A stretch of DNA of 64,000 bases from Phytohabitans kaempferiae (GTDB taxonomy: Bacteria; Actinomycetota; Actinomycetes; Mycobacteriales; Micromonosporaceae), in NCBI RefSeq assembly GCF_042433955.1, contig NZ_JBHLUH010000074.1:80438-144437 (forward strand), given 5' to 3'. A model generated the notes under the pieces. That model did not search any database. It had not been told where the DNA came from and saw nothing but the letters and a program-made list of their open reading frames with translations. Of the stretch, positions 35,727 to 43,490 are shown one piece after another. The position numbers and the translations under genes are program-made. The stretch's first letter is position 1; every line of letters starts with the position of its first letter.

Positions 35727-37025
35727 ATGTCGCAGGCGGTACCCGTTTACGACCTCGTCGGTGTCGGCTTCGGGCCGTCCAACCTGGCGCTGGCCATCGC
35801 GCTGACCGAGCGCAACGCGATCTCCCCGGAGAAGACCACCGGGGTGTTCCTGGAGCGGCAGCCGCACTTCGGCTGGCATCGGGGCATGTTGATCGAGGAC
35901 GCGACCATGCAGGTCTCGTTCCTCAAGGACCTGGTGACCCTCCGAAACCCGACCAGCGAGTTCTCGTTCCTGTGCTACCTGCACACCAGGGGCCGCCTGA
36001 TCGACTTCATCAACCACAAGAACCTCTTCCCGCTCCGGGTCGAGTTCCACGACTACCTGGAGTGGGCGGCGGCCAAAGTGGACGATCTGGTCTGCTACGG
36101 CCACGAGGTGGTCGGCGTCGAGCCGGTCGAGGGCGGCTTTCTCGACGTCACCGCACGCGGCCGCGACGGCGTGAGCGTGTACCGCGCCCGCAACCTCGTC
36201 TTCGCCACCGGCCTGCGCCCGCACCTCCCGGCCGGCGTGGTGCCGTCACCGCACGTCTGGCACAACCGTGACCTGCTGGTACGGGCCGGCGCGCTCGCCG
36301 ACGCCAAGCGCTTCGTCGTCGTCGGGGCGGGGCAGAGCGCGGCCGAGGTGGTGGCGTTCCTGCACGACCGGTTTCCCGCCGCCGAGGTGTGCGCGGTCTT
36401 CTCCCGGTACGGCTACAGCCCGGCCGACGACAGCTCGTTCGCCAACCGGATCTTCGACCCCGCCGCGGTGGACGCCTTCTTCGACGCGCCGCCGGAGGTC
36501 AAGCGCTCCCTTGTGGACTACCACGCGAACACCAACTACTCGGTTGTGGACATCGACCTCATCGACGAGCTGTACCGGCGGGTCTACCGCGAGAAGGTGC
36601 TCGGCGCGCAGCGGCTGCGGCTGTTCAACGTCTCCCGGGTCGCGGACACGAGCGAGATGGCCTCGGGGGTACGGACCACAGTGGAGTCCATGGCCACCGG
36701 CGAGCAGACGGTGCTGGACGCCGACGCGGTGATCTACGCCACCGGCTACCGGCCGGCCGACCCGGGTCCGCTGCTGGCGTCCTGCGCCTGCCACCGTGAC
36801 GAGGCGGGCCGGCTGCGGGTCGGGCGGGACTACCGCCTGGTGACGGATCCCGTGCCGGGGGCCGGCATCTACCTTCAGGGCGGCACCGAGCACACGCACG
36901 GCATCACGTCGTCGCTGCTCTCCAACACCGCGATCCGGGCGGCCGAGATCCTCGCCTCGATCGTCGACCGGGGCGTGCCGGTGGCGGGCGCCCGGAGCGC
37001 GGCCCCGCAGTTCACGACCGCCTGA
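35727..37025 (+). CDS. L-ornithine N5-monooxygenase (siderophore biosynthesis)
   Basis: A 432-residue FAD/NADPH hydroxylase of the SidA/PvdA/CchB group that makes N5-hydroxyornithine. The FAD loop is VGVGFGPSNLALAIAL, the substrate region KDLVTLRNPTSEFSFLCYLH, the NADPH loop VVGAGQSAAEVVAFL, and the late motif is ATGYRPADP then THGITSSLLSNTA. All expected motifs are intact. Starts divergent from the formyltransferase across the double iron box. It supplies the hydroxamate unit of a siderophore. Confidence 0.93.
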   Translation: MSQAVPVYDLVGVGFGPSNLALAIALTERNAISPEKTTGVFLERQPHFGWHRGMLIEDATMQVSFLKDLVTLRNPTSEFSFLCYLHTRGRLIDFINHKNLFPLRVEFHDYLEWAAAKVDDLVCYGHEVVGVEPVEGGFLDVTARGRDGVSVYRARNLVFATGLRPHLPAGVVPSPHVWHNRDLLVRAGALADAKRFVVVGAGQSAAEVVAFLHDRFPAAEVCAVFSRYGYSPADDSSFANRIFDPAAVDAFFDAPPEVKRSLVDYHANTNYSVVDIDLIDELYRRVYREKVLGAQRLRLFNVSRVADTSEMASGVRTTVESMATGEQTVLDADAVIYATGYRPADPGPLLASCACHRDEAGRLRVGRDYRLVTDPVPGAGIYLQGGTEHTHGITSSLLSNTAIRAAEILASIVDRGVPVAGARSAAPQFTTA

Positions 37026-37058
37026 CCGCCGCGCGGGCACCGGCCGCGGGGCGTGAGG

Positions 37059-38822
37059 TCAGGGGCGCGTGGTCGACCAGGCGGCCCAGAGCGCGGCGTA
37101 CCGCCCGCCCGCGGCCACCAGCTCGTCGTGCGTTCCGGACTCGACGACCCGGCCCGCCTCCAGCACGACCACGCGGTCGGCGGTGGCGGCCTGGGTCAGC
37201 CGGTGCGCGACGACCAGCCCGGTGCGCCCTTCGAGCGCGGCGGTGGCCGCCTGCTCCAGGACGCGGGCGCCCGCGCTGCCGGCGTCGGCGGTCGCCTCGT
37301 CCAGTACGGCGATCGGCGGGTCGGCCAGCACCAGCCGGGCGAGCGCGAGCTGCTGCGCCTGGGTCACGGTGAGCGGATGCCCGCCCTCGCCGACCACGGT
37401 GGCGAGCCCCGCCGGGAGGGCCTCGGCCCAGCCGAGCGCGCCGACCCGGTCGAGTGCGGCGCGCAGCTCCTCCTCGGTGGCGTCGGGGCGGGCCAGGCGC
37501 AGGTCGTCGTCGAGGCGGCCGGCGAAGACGTGCACCTCCTGCGTGATCAGCGCGACCGTGCCGCCGGTGGCGGACTGGCCCAGCTCCTCCAGGCGTACGC
37601 CGCCGAGGTGCACCGTGCCGCTCGTCGGCGTGTGGATGCCGGCGACCAGCTTGGCGACGGTGGTCTTGCCAGCGCCGCTCGCGCCCACCAGCGCGACCCG
37701 TTCGCCCGGCTCGATGTGCAGGTCGACGTCGCGCAGCACCGGATGGCCGGGCACGTACGCGTGGCCGAGCCCGGCCGCCTTCACCGACGCGCCCACGACC
37801 TCGGGCGCGGTGGTCCGCGGTGTCGCCGGGAGCGACGCCACGCCCACCAGCCGGGCCAGGCCCGCCGCGGCCACCTGCGCGTCGTCGACGAGCGAGAGCG
37901 TCGTGTTGATCGGGCCGAAGAGGTTGTGGAAGTAGAGCGCGGCGGCGGTCGCGGTGCCGATCGTGGCGGCGTCCGCCCGGACCAGCACGAAGCCGGTGAC
38001 GAGCACGGCGGAGAGCCCGATGTACTCGGCCAGGTTGAGCCGCCCGAAGAAGCTGGTGATCAGGCGCACCCCGCGCAGGGCCAGGCCCACCGTCGCGGTG
38101 GAGCGCTCGGTCACCAGGTCGACGTGGCGGTCGCCGAGGCGGAAGGCCCGCACCGTCGCCGCACCCCCCACCGTGTCGAGTAGTTGCTGCTGCTGCTCGC
38201 CGACGCTGACCCGCTGGGCGGCGTAGAGGGGGACGGCCCGGCGCACGTACCACCGCACCGTGTGCGCCTGCACCGGCACGGCGAGCAGGGCGGCGAGGAG
38301 GAAACGCCAGTCGAGTACGGCGAGGCCGGCGAGCGTGAGCACGATGGTGAGCCCGGAGCGGGCCAGCTGGGGGAACGCGCGGCGGACCGCCTCGGCCACG
38401 ATGGCGACGTCGGCGGTGACCCGGGCGCTGAGGTCGCCGGAACCGGCCCGCTCGACGCGTTCGAGGGGGAGGCGGAGGGCTCGCGCCACGAAGCGTTCGC
38501 GGAGCCGCGCCAGCATCTCCTCGCCGAGCCCGGCGACCATCGAGACGCCGAGTGCGGTCAGTCCACCTTGGACGACCGCCACGACCACGAGCAGCACGAC
38601 GGGGGTGGTGAGCGCGCTCGCGGGGCGCCCGTCGGCGACGAGGTCGACGATGCGGCCGAGCAGCGGCGCGGTGAGCAGGCCGGCCGAGGTCGCGGCCACC
38701 AGCACCGCCAAGGCCCCGCCCGCCATGAGCCGCCGCCCGCGCAGCAGCCCGCGCACGGCGGCCCAGGTCTCCCGCCCGTTCGCGGTGGGGAGGAGGACGG
38801 CGTGGTCCGGGTCCGCGCTCAC
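37059..38822 (-). CDS. ABC exporter half-transporter with canonical Walker A, degenerate signature
   Basis: A 587-residue membrane-ATPase (type IV exporter). Six helices occupy about residues 30-330, with FNL-type loop region HNLFGPINTT. The nucleotide domain has an intact Walker A (GASGAGKTT) and Walker B (IAVLDEATADAG) plus VVAHRLTQA, but the signature normally LSGGQ reads VTQAQ. Starts with GTG overlapping the upstream partner's TGA, and its strengths and defects are opposite to that partner, so they should form a heterodimer with one active ATP site. Probably exports the siderophore. Confidence 0.9.
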   Translation of the reverse strand: MSADPDHAVLLPTANGRETWAAVRGLLRGRRLMAGGALAVLVAATSAGLLTAPLLGRIVDLVADGRPASALTTPVVLLVVVAVVQGGLTALGVSMVAGLGEEMLARLRERFVARALRLPLERVERAGSGDLSARVTADVAIVAEAVRRAFPQLARSGLTIVLTLAGLAVLDWRFLLAALLAVPVQAHTVRWYVRRAVPLYAAQRVSVGEQQQQLLDTVGGAATVRAFRLGDRHVDLVTERSTATVGLALRGVRLITSFFGRLNLAEYIGLSAVLVTGFVLVRADAATIGTATAAALYFHNLFGPINTTLSLVDDAQVAAAGLARLVGVASLPATPRTTAPEVVGASVKAAGLGHAYVPGHPVLRDVDLHIEPGERVALVGASGAGKTTVAKLVAGIHTPTSGTVHLGGVRLEELGQSATGGTVALITQEVHVFAGRLDDDLRLARPDATEEELRAALDRVGALGWAEALPAGLATVVGEGGHPLTVTQAQQLALARLVLADPPIAVLDEATADAGSAGARVLEQAATAALEGRTGLVVAHRLTQAATADRVVVLEAGRVVESGTHDELVAAGGRYAALWAAWSTTRP

Positions 38823-40507
38823 TGGAGCACCGCCGCGCGGTAGCCGGCGTGTTCGCGGACCAGGTCGGCGTGGCGGCCGGCGGCGGTCACGACCCCGCCG
38901 TCCAGCACCACGACCCGGTCGGTCGCCGCGAGCAGCGCGGGGCTGGTGGTGACCACGATGGTGGTACGGCCGGCGCGCACCTCGCGGATGCCGGCGGCGA
39001 TCCGCGCCTCGGTGACCGCGTCGACGGCGGTGGTCGGGTCGTGGAGGACGAGCACGGGCGGCTCGGCGGCGAGGGCGCGGGCGAGCGCGACCCGCTGGCG
39101 CTGGCCGCCGGAGAGCGAGCTGGCCCGCTCGGCCAGGAGCGTGTCGGCGCCCTCCGGCAGGCTGCCGGCCACCTCGTCGGCCGTCGCCGCCGCCATCGCC
39201 CGCGCCACGGCCCCGCCACCGGCCGGCCCGGCGGGGGCCACATTGGACGCCAGCGTGCCGGCGAAGAGGGTCGCGTGGTGGGCGGCGACCAGGATCGCGC
39301 CGCGGATGTCCGCCGGGTCCAGTGTGGACAGCGGTGTGCCGTCGAGCGTCACGGTGCCCGCCTCCGGGTCGGTGTCGCGGGCGAGCGTGGCCAGCAGCGC
39401 GGTCGCGGCCGCCGGGTCGGGCGCCACCACGCCCAGATGCTCGCCGGGCGGTACATCCAGGTCCACACCGGACAGTGGGCCGTGGTGGACGCCGGTGAGC
39501 GCCACGTGTCCCCGTACCGGGGAGGGGGTCGGCTCCTGACCCGCGGTGACCGCGGGCGGCGCGGAGAGCACCGCGGCGATCCTGGTCGCCGACGCGCGGC
39601 CCTGCGCCAGCTCGGCGTTGACCCACGCGAAGAGCTGGAGCGGGGTGAGCAGGAAGAGCGCGAGGCCCACGGCCGCGACCAGCTCGCCGACGCTGATGTC
39701 GCCGTTGGCGGCGAGGCGGCCGCCGACCAGCGCGACCGCCGCGATGAAGACGCCGGTCAGGGCCAGGATGGCGCCGTCGTGCGCGGCCTGCGCCCGGGCC
39801 GCGCGCACCGTCGCGGAGAGCGAGTCCCGGCTCGTACGGCGGTAGCGCGCCACCGCCGCCCCCTCCGCGCCGATGCCCTTCAGCACGCGCAGCCCGGCGA
39901 CCAGGTCGGCGGCGACGCCCGAGGCGTGGGCGGCGCGCTCCTGCTCGACGGCGCTGCGGCGTTCGAGTGGGCGGCCGAGCAGGTGGCCGAGCCACAGCAG
40001 GGGCGGCGCGCCGAGCAGGACGACGAGGCCGAGCGGTACCGAGATCCACAGCAGCGCGACGGCGCTGACCAGGATGCCGGTGAGCGCGGAGACGCCGACG
40101 GGGATCACGACGTTGACGCCACCGACCCGGCTGGCGTCGCCGGTGGCGATGTTGGCGAGTTCGCCCGCCAGCCGCCCCGCCTCGGCACCGCCGCGCGGGT
40201 CGAGGATCCGGCGGGTGAGGCGTACGCGCAGGTCGTGGCCGGCCCACTCGGACGCCCGCTCGGCCGCACGGGCGCCGAAGCGGTAGCTGTTGGAGAGTAC
40301 GGCGAAGACCACGCCCAGCACGGCGAGCCACAGCAGCAGCCGGGGCACCGAGCCGGAGACCACCGCGCTGTCGATGACCACGCCGATCAGCACCGGCACG
40401 AGCGCCTCGCCGGCCTGATGCCCGGCGGCCAGGAGGATGGCCAGCCCGAGGTGCCGCCGCTGGCCCCCGATCGCGCGCCCCAGGACGGCCTCTTGATCAC
40501 GTTGCAT
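38819..40507 (-). CDS. ABC exporter half-transporter with degenerate Walker A and B
   Basis: A 562-residue exporter subunit: six helices (about residues 20-310) then a nucleotide domain. The Walker A position reads APDPAAATALL instead of GxxGxGKST. Walker B is VLVLHDPTTAVD, where the catalytic Glu is Pro. The signature LSGGQRQRVALARAL is intact. With the downstream subunit this gives one complete and one dead ATP site. The ATG at 40507 lies 3 bases from an iron box. Part of the siderophore locus. Confidence 0.9.
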   Translation of the reverse strand: MQRDQEAVLGRAIGGQRRHLGLAILLAAGHQAGEALVPVLIGVVIDSAVVSGSVPRLLLWLAVLGVVFAVLSNSYRFGARAAERASEWAGHDLRVRLTRRILDPRGGAEAGRLAGELANIATGDASRVGGVNVVIPVGVSALTGILVSAVALLWISVPLGLVVLLGAPPLLWLGHLLGRPLERRSAVEQERAAHASGVAADLVAGLRVLKGIGAEGAAVARYRRTSRDSLSATVRAARAQAAHDGAILALTGVFIAAVALVGGRLAANGDISVGELVAAVGLALFLLTPLQLFAWVNAELAQGRASATRIAAVLSAPPAVTAGQEPTPSPVRGHVALTGVHHGPLSGVDLDVPPGEHLGVVAPDPAAATALLATLARDTDPEAGTVTLDGTPLSTLDPADIRGAILVAAHHATLFAGTLASNVAPAGPAGGGAVARAMAAATADEVAGSLPEGADTLLAERASSLSGGQRQRVALARALAAEPPVLVLHDPTTAVDAVTEARIAAGIREVRAGRTTIVVTTSPALLAATDRVVVLDGGVVTAAGRHADLVREHAGYRAAVLQ

Positions 40508-40509
40508 AG

Positions 40510-40528
40510 TGAGGCGAGGCTAATCTAA
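40510..40528. promoter_or_regulatory. Iron box 3 ahead of ABC exporter
   Basis: On the minus strand the bases read TTAGATTAGCCTCGCCTCA, close to the 19-base iron box consensus. It lies immediately upstream of the exporter start, tying the transporter to iron control. Confidence 0.78.
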
Positions 40529-40678
40529 TGCCGGACGCCATGGCGAGCGGCGGCGGCCGTGCGGTGGCTCGGGTGGCCCGTGTGGCTCGCCTCGCCGGCG
40601 TGGATGGAGAGGCTGATCACGTACTCGTGCGTGCTCGCGTTTGAACGAAACCGGTGACCGGATGCGTACAGACACGAC

Positions 40679-41554
40679 GTGAGGACCACCTCCCGCCGCG
40701 GACTGCTCTCGCTCGCCGCCCTCTGTGGTGTCGCCGGCTTCGTCACAGCCGGTGCCGGTGTCGTGACCCTCCGCTCTGGACAGCCCGCCGGCGCCTCCGG
40801 CCCCGGTGGGGCACGGGCGAGCGCGAGCCCCACGCCCTCGCCGACGCCCGACCTGGTGGCGGAGGCGAAGGCGGAGCTGGAACGGTTCGTGCGGGCGAAC
40901 GGCGGGCGGATCAGCGTCGCGCTGCACGACCGCGTTACCGGCGCGGGGCTGGCGGTCGGCACGCGGCAGTTTCGCACCGCGAGCATCGTCAAGGTGGACA
41001 TCCTCGCCGCGTTGCTGCTGGAGGACGACACGCTCACCGCGACGCAGCGGACGCTCGCCACCGAAATGATCACGGTGAGCGACAACGACGCGGCGAGCCG
41101 GCTGTTCCGCACGGTTGGCGGGGTGGCCGGGCTCAACCGGGCAAACACCGCATTCGGTATGAAGGAGACGCGCGCCAACTCGGCCTGGGGCGTCACCACC
41201 ACGACCGCAGCCGACCAGGTGCGGCTGCTGCGGTCGATCTGCGACGGGAAGGGGCCGCTGTCGGCGCCGGCGGCGAAGTTCGTGCTGGGGCTGATGACCG
41301 AGGTGGTCGAGGAGCAGCGGTGGGGCGTGCCCGCCGCCGCGCCCGCCGGCGCCTCCGGCGTGTGGGTGAAGAACGGCTGGGTACCGGTGAGCGCCGACGA
41401 CAACCTCTGGGTCGTCAACAGCATCGGGCGGATCACCGAGGAGGGGCACGACTGGCTGCTCGCGGTGCTCTCCGACCACCACGCGACGCAGGAGAAGGGC
41501 ATCGAGCTGGTGGAGCGGGCGGCGGGAGTCGCGCTGGGGTCGATGCGAGGGTAG
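40679..41554 (+). CDS. Class A beta-lactamase-like serine hydrolase
   Basis: A 291-residue protein with a twin-arginine-like or Sec signal region (RRGLLSLAALCGVAGF) and a Ser/Pro linker, then a penicillin-binding-type domain. The nucleophile motif is SIVK (S-x-x-K) and the second is SDN in VSDNDAASR. The third position reads KNG rather than KTG/KSG. Such altered proteins are often not true beta-lactamases. GTG start. Divergent from the siderophore exporter. Confidence 0.82.
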   Translation: MRTTSRRGLLSLAALCGVAGFVTAGAGVVTLRSGQPAGASGPGGARASASPTPSPTPDLVAEAKAELERFVRANGGRISVALHDRVTGAGLAVGTRQFRTASIVKVDILAALLLEDDTLTATQRTLATEMITVSDNDAASRLFRTVGGVAGLNRANTAFGMKETRANSAWGVTTTTAADQVRLLRSICDGKGPLSAPAAKFVLGLMTEVVEEQRWGVPAAAPAGASGVWVKNGWVPVSADDNLWVVNSIGRITEEGHDWLLAVLSDHHATQEKGIELVERAAGVALGSMRG

Positions 41555-41692
41555 CCGGGCACGGTACCTCTGTGCCGGGAGTGGACATCGAGCAGCTTCG
41601 CCACCGAGAATTGATGCGCCGGGTAGTGAACCCGGCACACAGCGTCAACGTATAGGTGAAGACATCCGCGGTTCTCTTGTGCAGGAGGAGCC

Positions 41693-43180
41693 GTGACACT
41701 GGCCATCGTCCCGCTGCCCCGGCGTGTGGTGAGCCGGCGCCGGCGCGTGTTCGCGCTGCTCGGGCTCGTGCAGGCGACACTCATCTTCAGCATCACCGTG
41801 GTCTCGGTGCCGCTGCCCGCGATCGGCCGCGAGCTGGGCCTCCAGCGCTCCGAGCTGATCCTGGTCAGCGCCGCCTACGCCCTCTCGTTCAGCGGCCTGC
41901 TGCTCTTCGGAGGGCGGCTGGCCGACCGCTACGGCGGGCGGCGGATGCTCCTCATCGGACTCTTCGCCTTCGCCGCCGCGTCGATCGCCGCCGGATACGC
42001 GGTCGGATATCCGATGTTGCTCGGCGCCCGTTTCGCCCAGGGCATCGGGGCCGCGATCATCGCGCCCTCGCTCACCGCCGTGCTCCGGGGCGTCTTCGCC
42101 GACCCGGCCAGCTACCACCACGCGATGGCGAAGTGGGGCGGCATCTCGGCGCTCGGCGCCACGTCCGGCGTCGTGCTCGCCGGGATCGCGACGACCTGGG
42201 TCTCGTGGCGGTGGATGTTCGCGCTCTCCGCGCTCATCGCGACACTCGCGCTCCTGACCACACCCCGGCTGGTATCGCCGGGAGCCCGCGCCCACCCCGG
42301 CCAGCGTCCCAGCCTCGACCTGCCCGCCGCCATGCTCGCCACCGGCGGCATCACGCTGCTCAGCTACGGCTTCGTGATCACCGACCAGCATCCTTGGTCG
42401 GCGCCGCAGGTCACCGGGCCGCTCACCTCGGGGGCCGCGCTGATGCTGGCGTTCGTGCTGGTCGAGCTCCGGGGGCGTACGCCGCTGCTGCCGCTCTCCT
42501 TCCTCGGCAACTCGCGCCGCGTGATCGCGCTGCTCGCCATCGCGTTGGCCGCCGCCGGCTCGTCGATCATCTGCCTGCTCCTCGGCCTCTACCTCCAGCA
42601 GGTGCGCGGCTGGAGCACGCTGCACACCTCGATCGCCTTCGTGCCGTACGCGGTCTCGCTGATCATCATGGGTCGCATCGGGCGGCGCCCCATCGAGCGG
42701 TACGGCGCGCCCGCCGTCGTCGCCACCGGGCTCGCGCTCTCCGCGGCCGGCTTCCTGCACCTGTCCGGCCTCGACCTCGGCACCACCTACCTCACCGGCC
42801 TGCTGCCCGGACTCGTGCTGGTGCCGGCGGGCGTCGCGCTCACGTTCGCCGGGTCCACGGTGCTGGCGATGGCCGACGTGCGGCCCCGCCAGGCCGGGCT
42901 CGCCGGCGGCCTGATGAACACCTTCATGGAGATCGGCCCCACGCTCGGCGTCGCGCTGCTCATGGCCGTGGCCGCCGCCCGCACCACGCACGTCGGCGGC
43001 GCCGGCACCGCCGCGGCCGCGGCCACCACGAGTGGGTACGCGTGGGCGTTCGGCGCGGCGGGGCTCGCGTTCGCACTGCTCGCGGTGGTGGCGCTGGCGA
43101 CCGAGCAGCCGGCGACCGAGCCGGCCCGCGACGACCCGGCCGACGCCGAGTACGCCTGGCGGCCGGCCCGCGCCGCGTGA
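41693..43180 (+). CDS. MFS transporter, DHA2-type (14 TM)
   Basis: A 495-residue drug/proton-antiporter type MFS. It begins VFALLGLVQATLIFSITVVSVPLPAI, written in halves as VFALLGLVQATLIFS and ITVVSVPLPAI. Motif A is GGRLADRYGGRRMLL. About 14 helices follow. GTG start with GAGGAG upstream. Its end is 116 bases before fxsA, on the same strand. It could export the triceptide product of the following locus or be unrelated. Confidence 0.85.
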   Translation: MTLAIVPLPRRVVSRRRRVFALLGLVQATLIFSITVVSVPLPAIGRELGLQRSELILVSAAYALSFSGLLLFGGRLADRYGGRRMLLIGLFAFAAASIAAGYAVGYPMLLGARFAQGIGAAIIAPSLTAVLRGVFADPASYHHAMAKWGGISALGATSGVVLAGIATTWVSWRWMFALSALIATLALLTTPRLVSPGARAHPGQRPSLDLPAAMLATGGITLLSYGFVITDQHPWSAPQVTGPLTSGAALMLAFVLVELRGRTPLLPLSFLGNSRRVIALLAIALAAAGSSIICLLLGLYLQQVRGWSTLHTSIAFVPYAVSLIIMGRIGRRPIERYGAPAVVATGLALSAAGFLHLSGLDLGTTYLTGLLPGLVLVPAGVALTFAGSTVLAMADVRPRQAGLAGGLMNTFMEIGPTLGVALLMAVAAARTTHVGGAGTAAAAATTSGYAWAFGAAGLAFALLAVVALATEQPATEPARDDPADAEYAWRPARAA

Positions 43181-43296
43181 CGTGCCGCCGTCCGTCCTCA
43201 CAGGAGGGTCGCTGGTGTCGACAGCCAGTGACATCACGTCGAGTAATCTCTATCCTTACCGTGGGGAGTCAGCCCTGCCTACGTGAGGGAGCCGCC

Positions 43297-43482
43297 ATGG
43301 ATCGCGTCGCGCCCACCCGCCCGGGCACCGAAACCGATCCCCTCCAGGCAGTCGCCCACACACCGCTGTGTGACATCACCACGAGAAACACCGAGGCGGT
43401 CCGGGCCGTCCGCCGTCGGGTGCTGCGTGCGGAGGCCGGCGCGGTGAGCGTCGGGGCGACACCTTTCAACTCCGCGATCTGA
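43297..43482 (+). CDS. fxsA: FxSxx-COOH precursor peptide FxsA
   Basis: A 61-residue RiPP precursor ending in FNSAI, the exact FxSxx carboxyl-terminal pattern that names the family. The leader includes DPLQAVAHTPLCDI and the helix-prone RAVRRRVLRAEAGAV. In related fxs systems the maturase joins the Phe ring to the serine beta-carbon in the Phe-x-Ser stretch, making a three-residue cyclophane (triceptide). The ATG follows GAGGGAG. The maturase start is 9 bases after its stop, so the two are coupled. The frame is not the longer antisense-like frame that contains it. Confidence 0.92.
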   Translation: MDRVAPTRPGTETDPLQAVAHTPLCDITTRNTEAVRAVRRRVLRAEAGAVSVGATPFNSAI

Positions 43483-43490
43483 CAGAGCCG

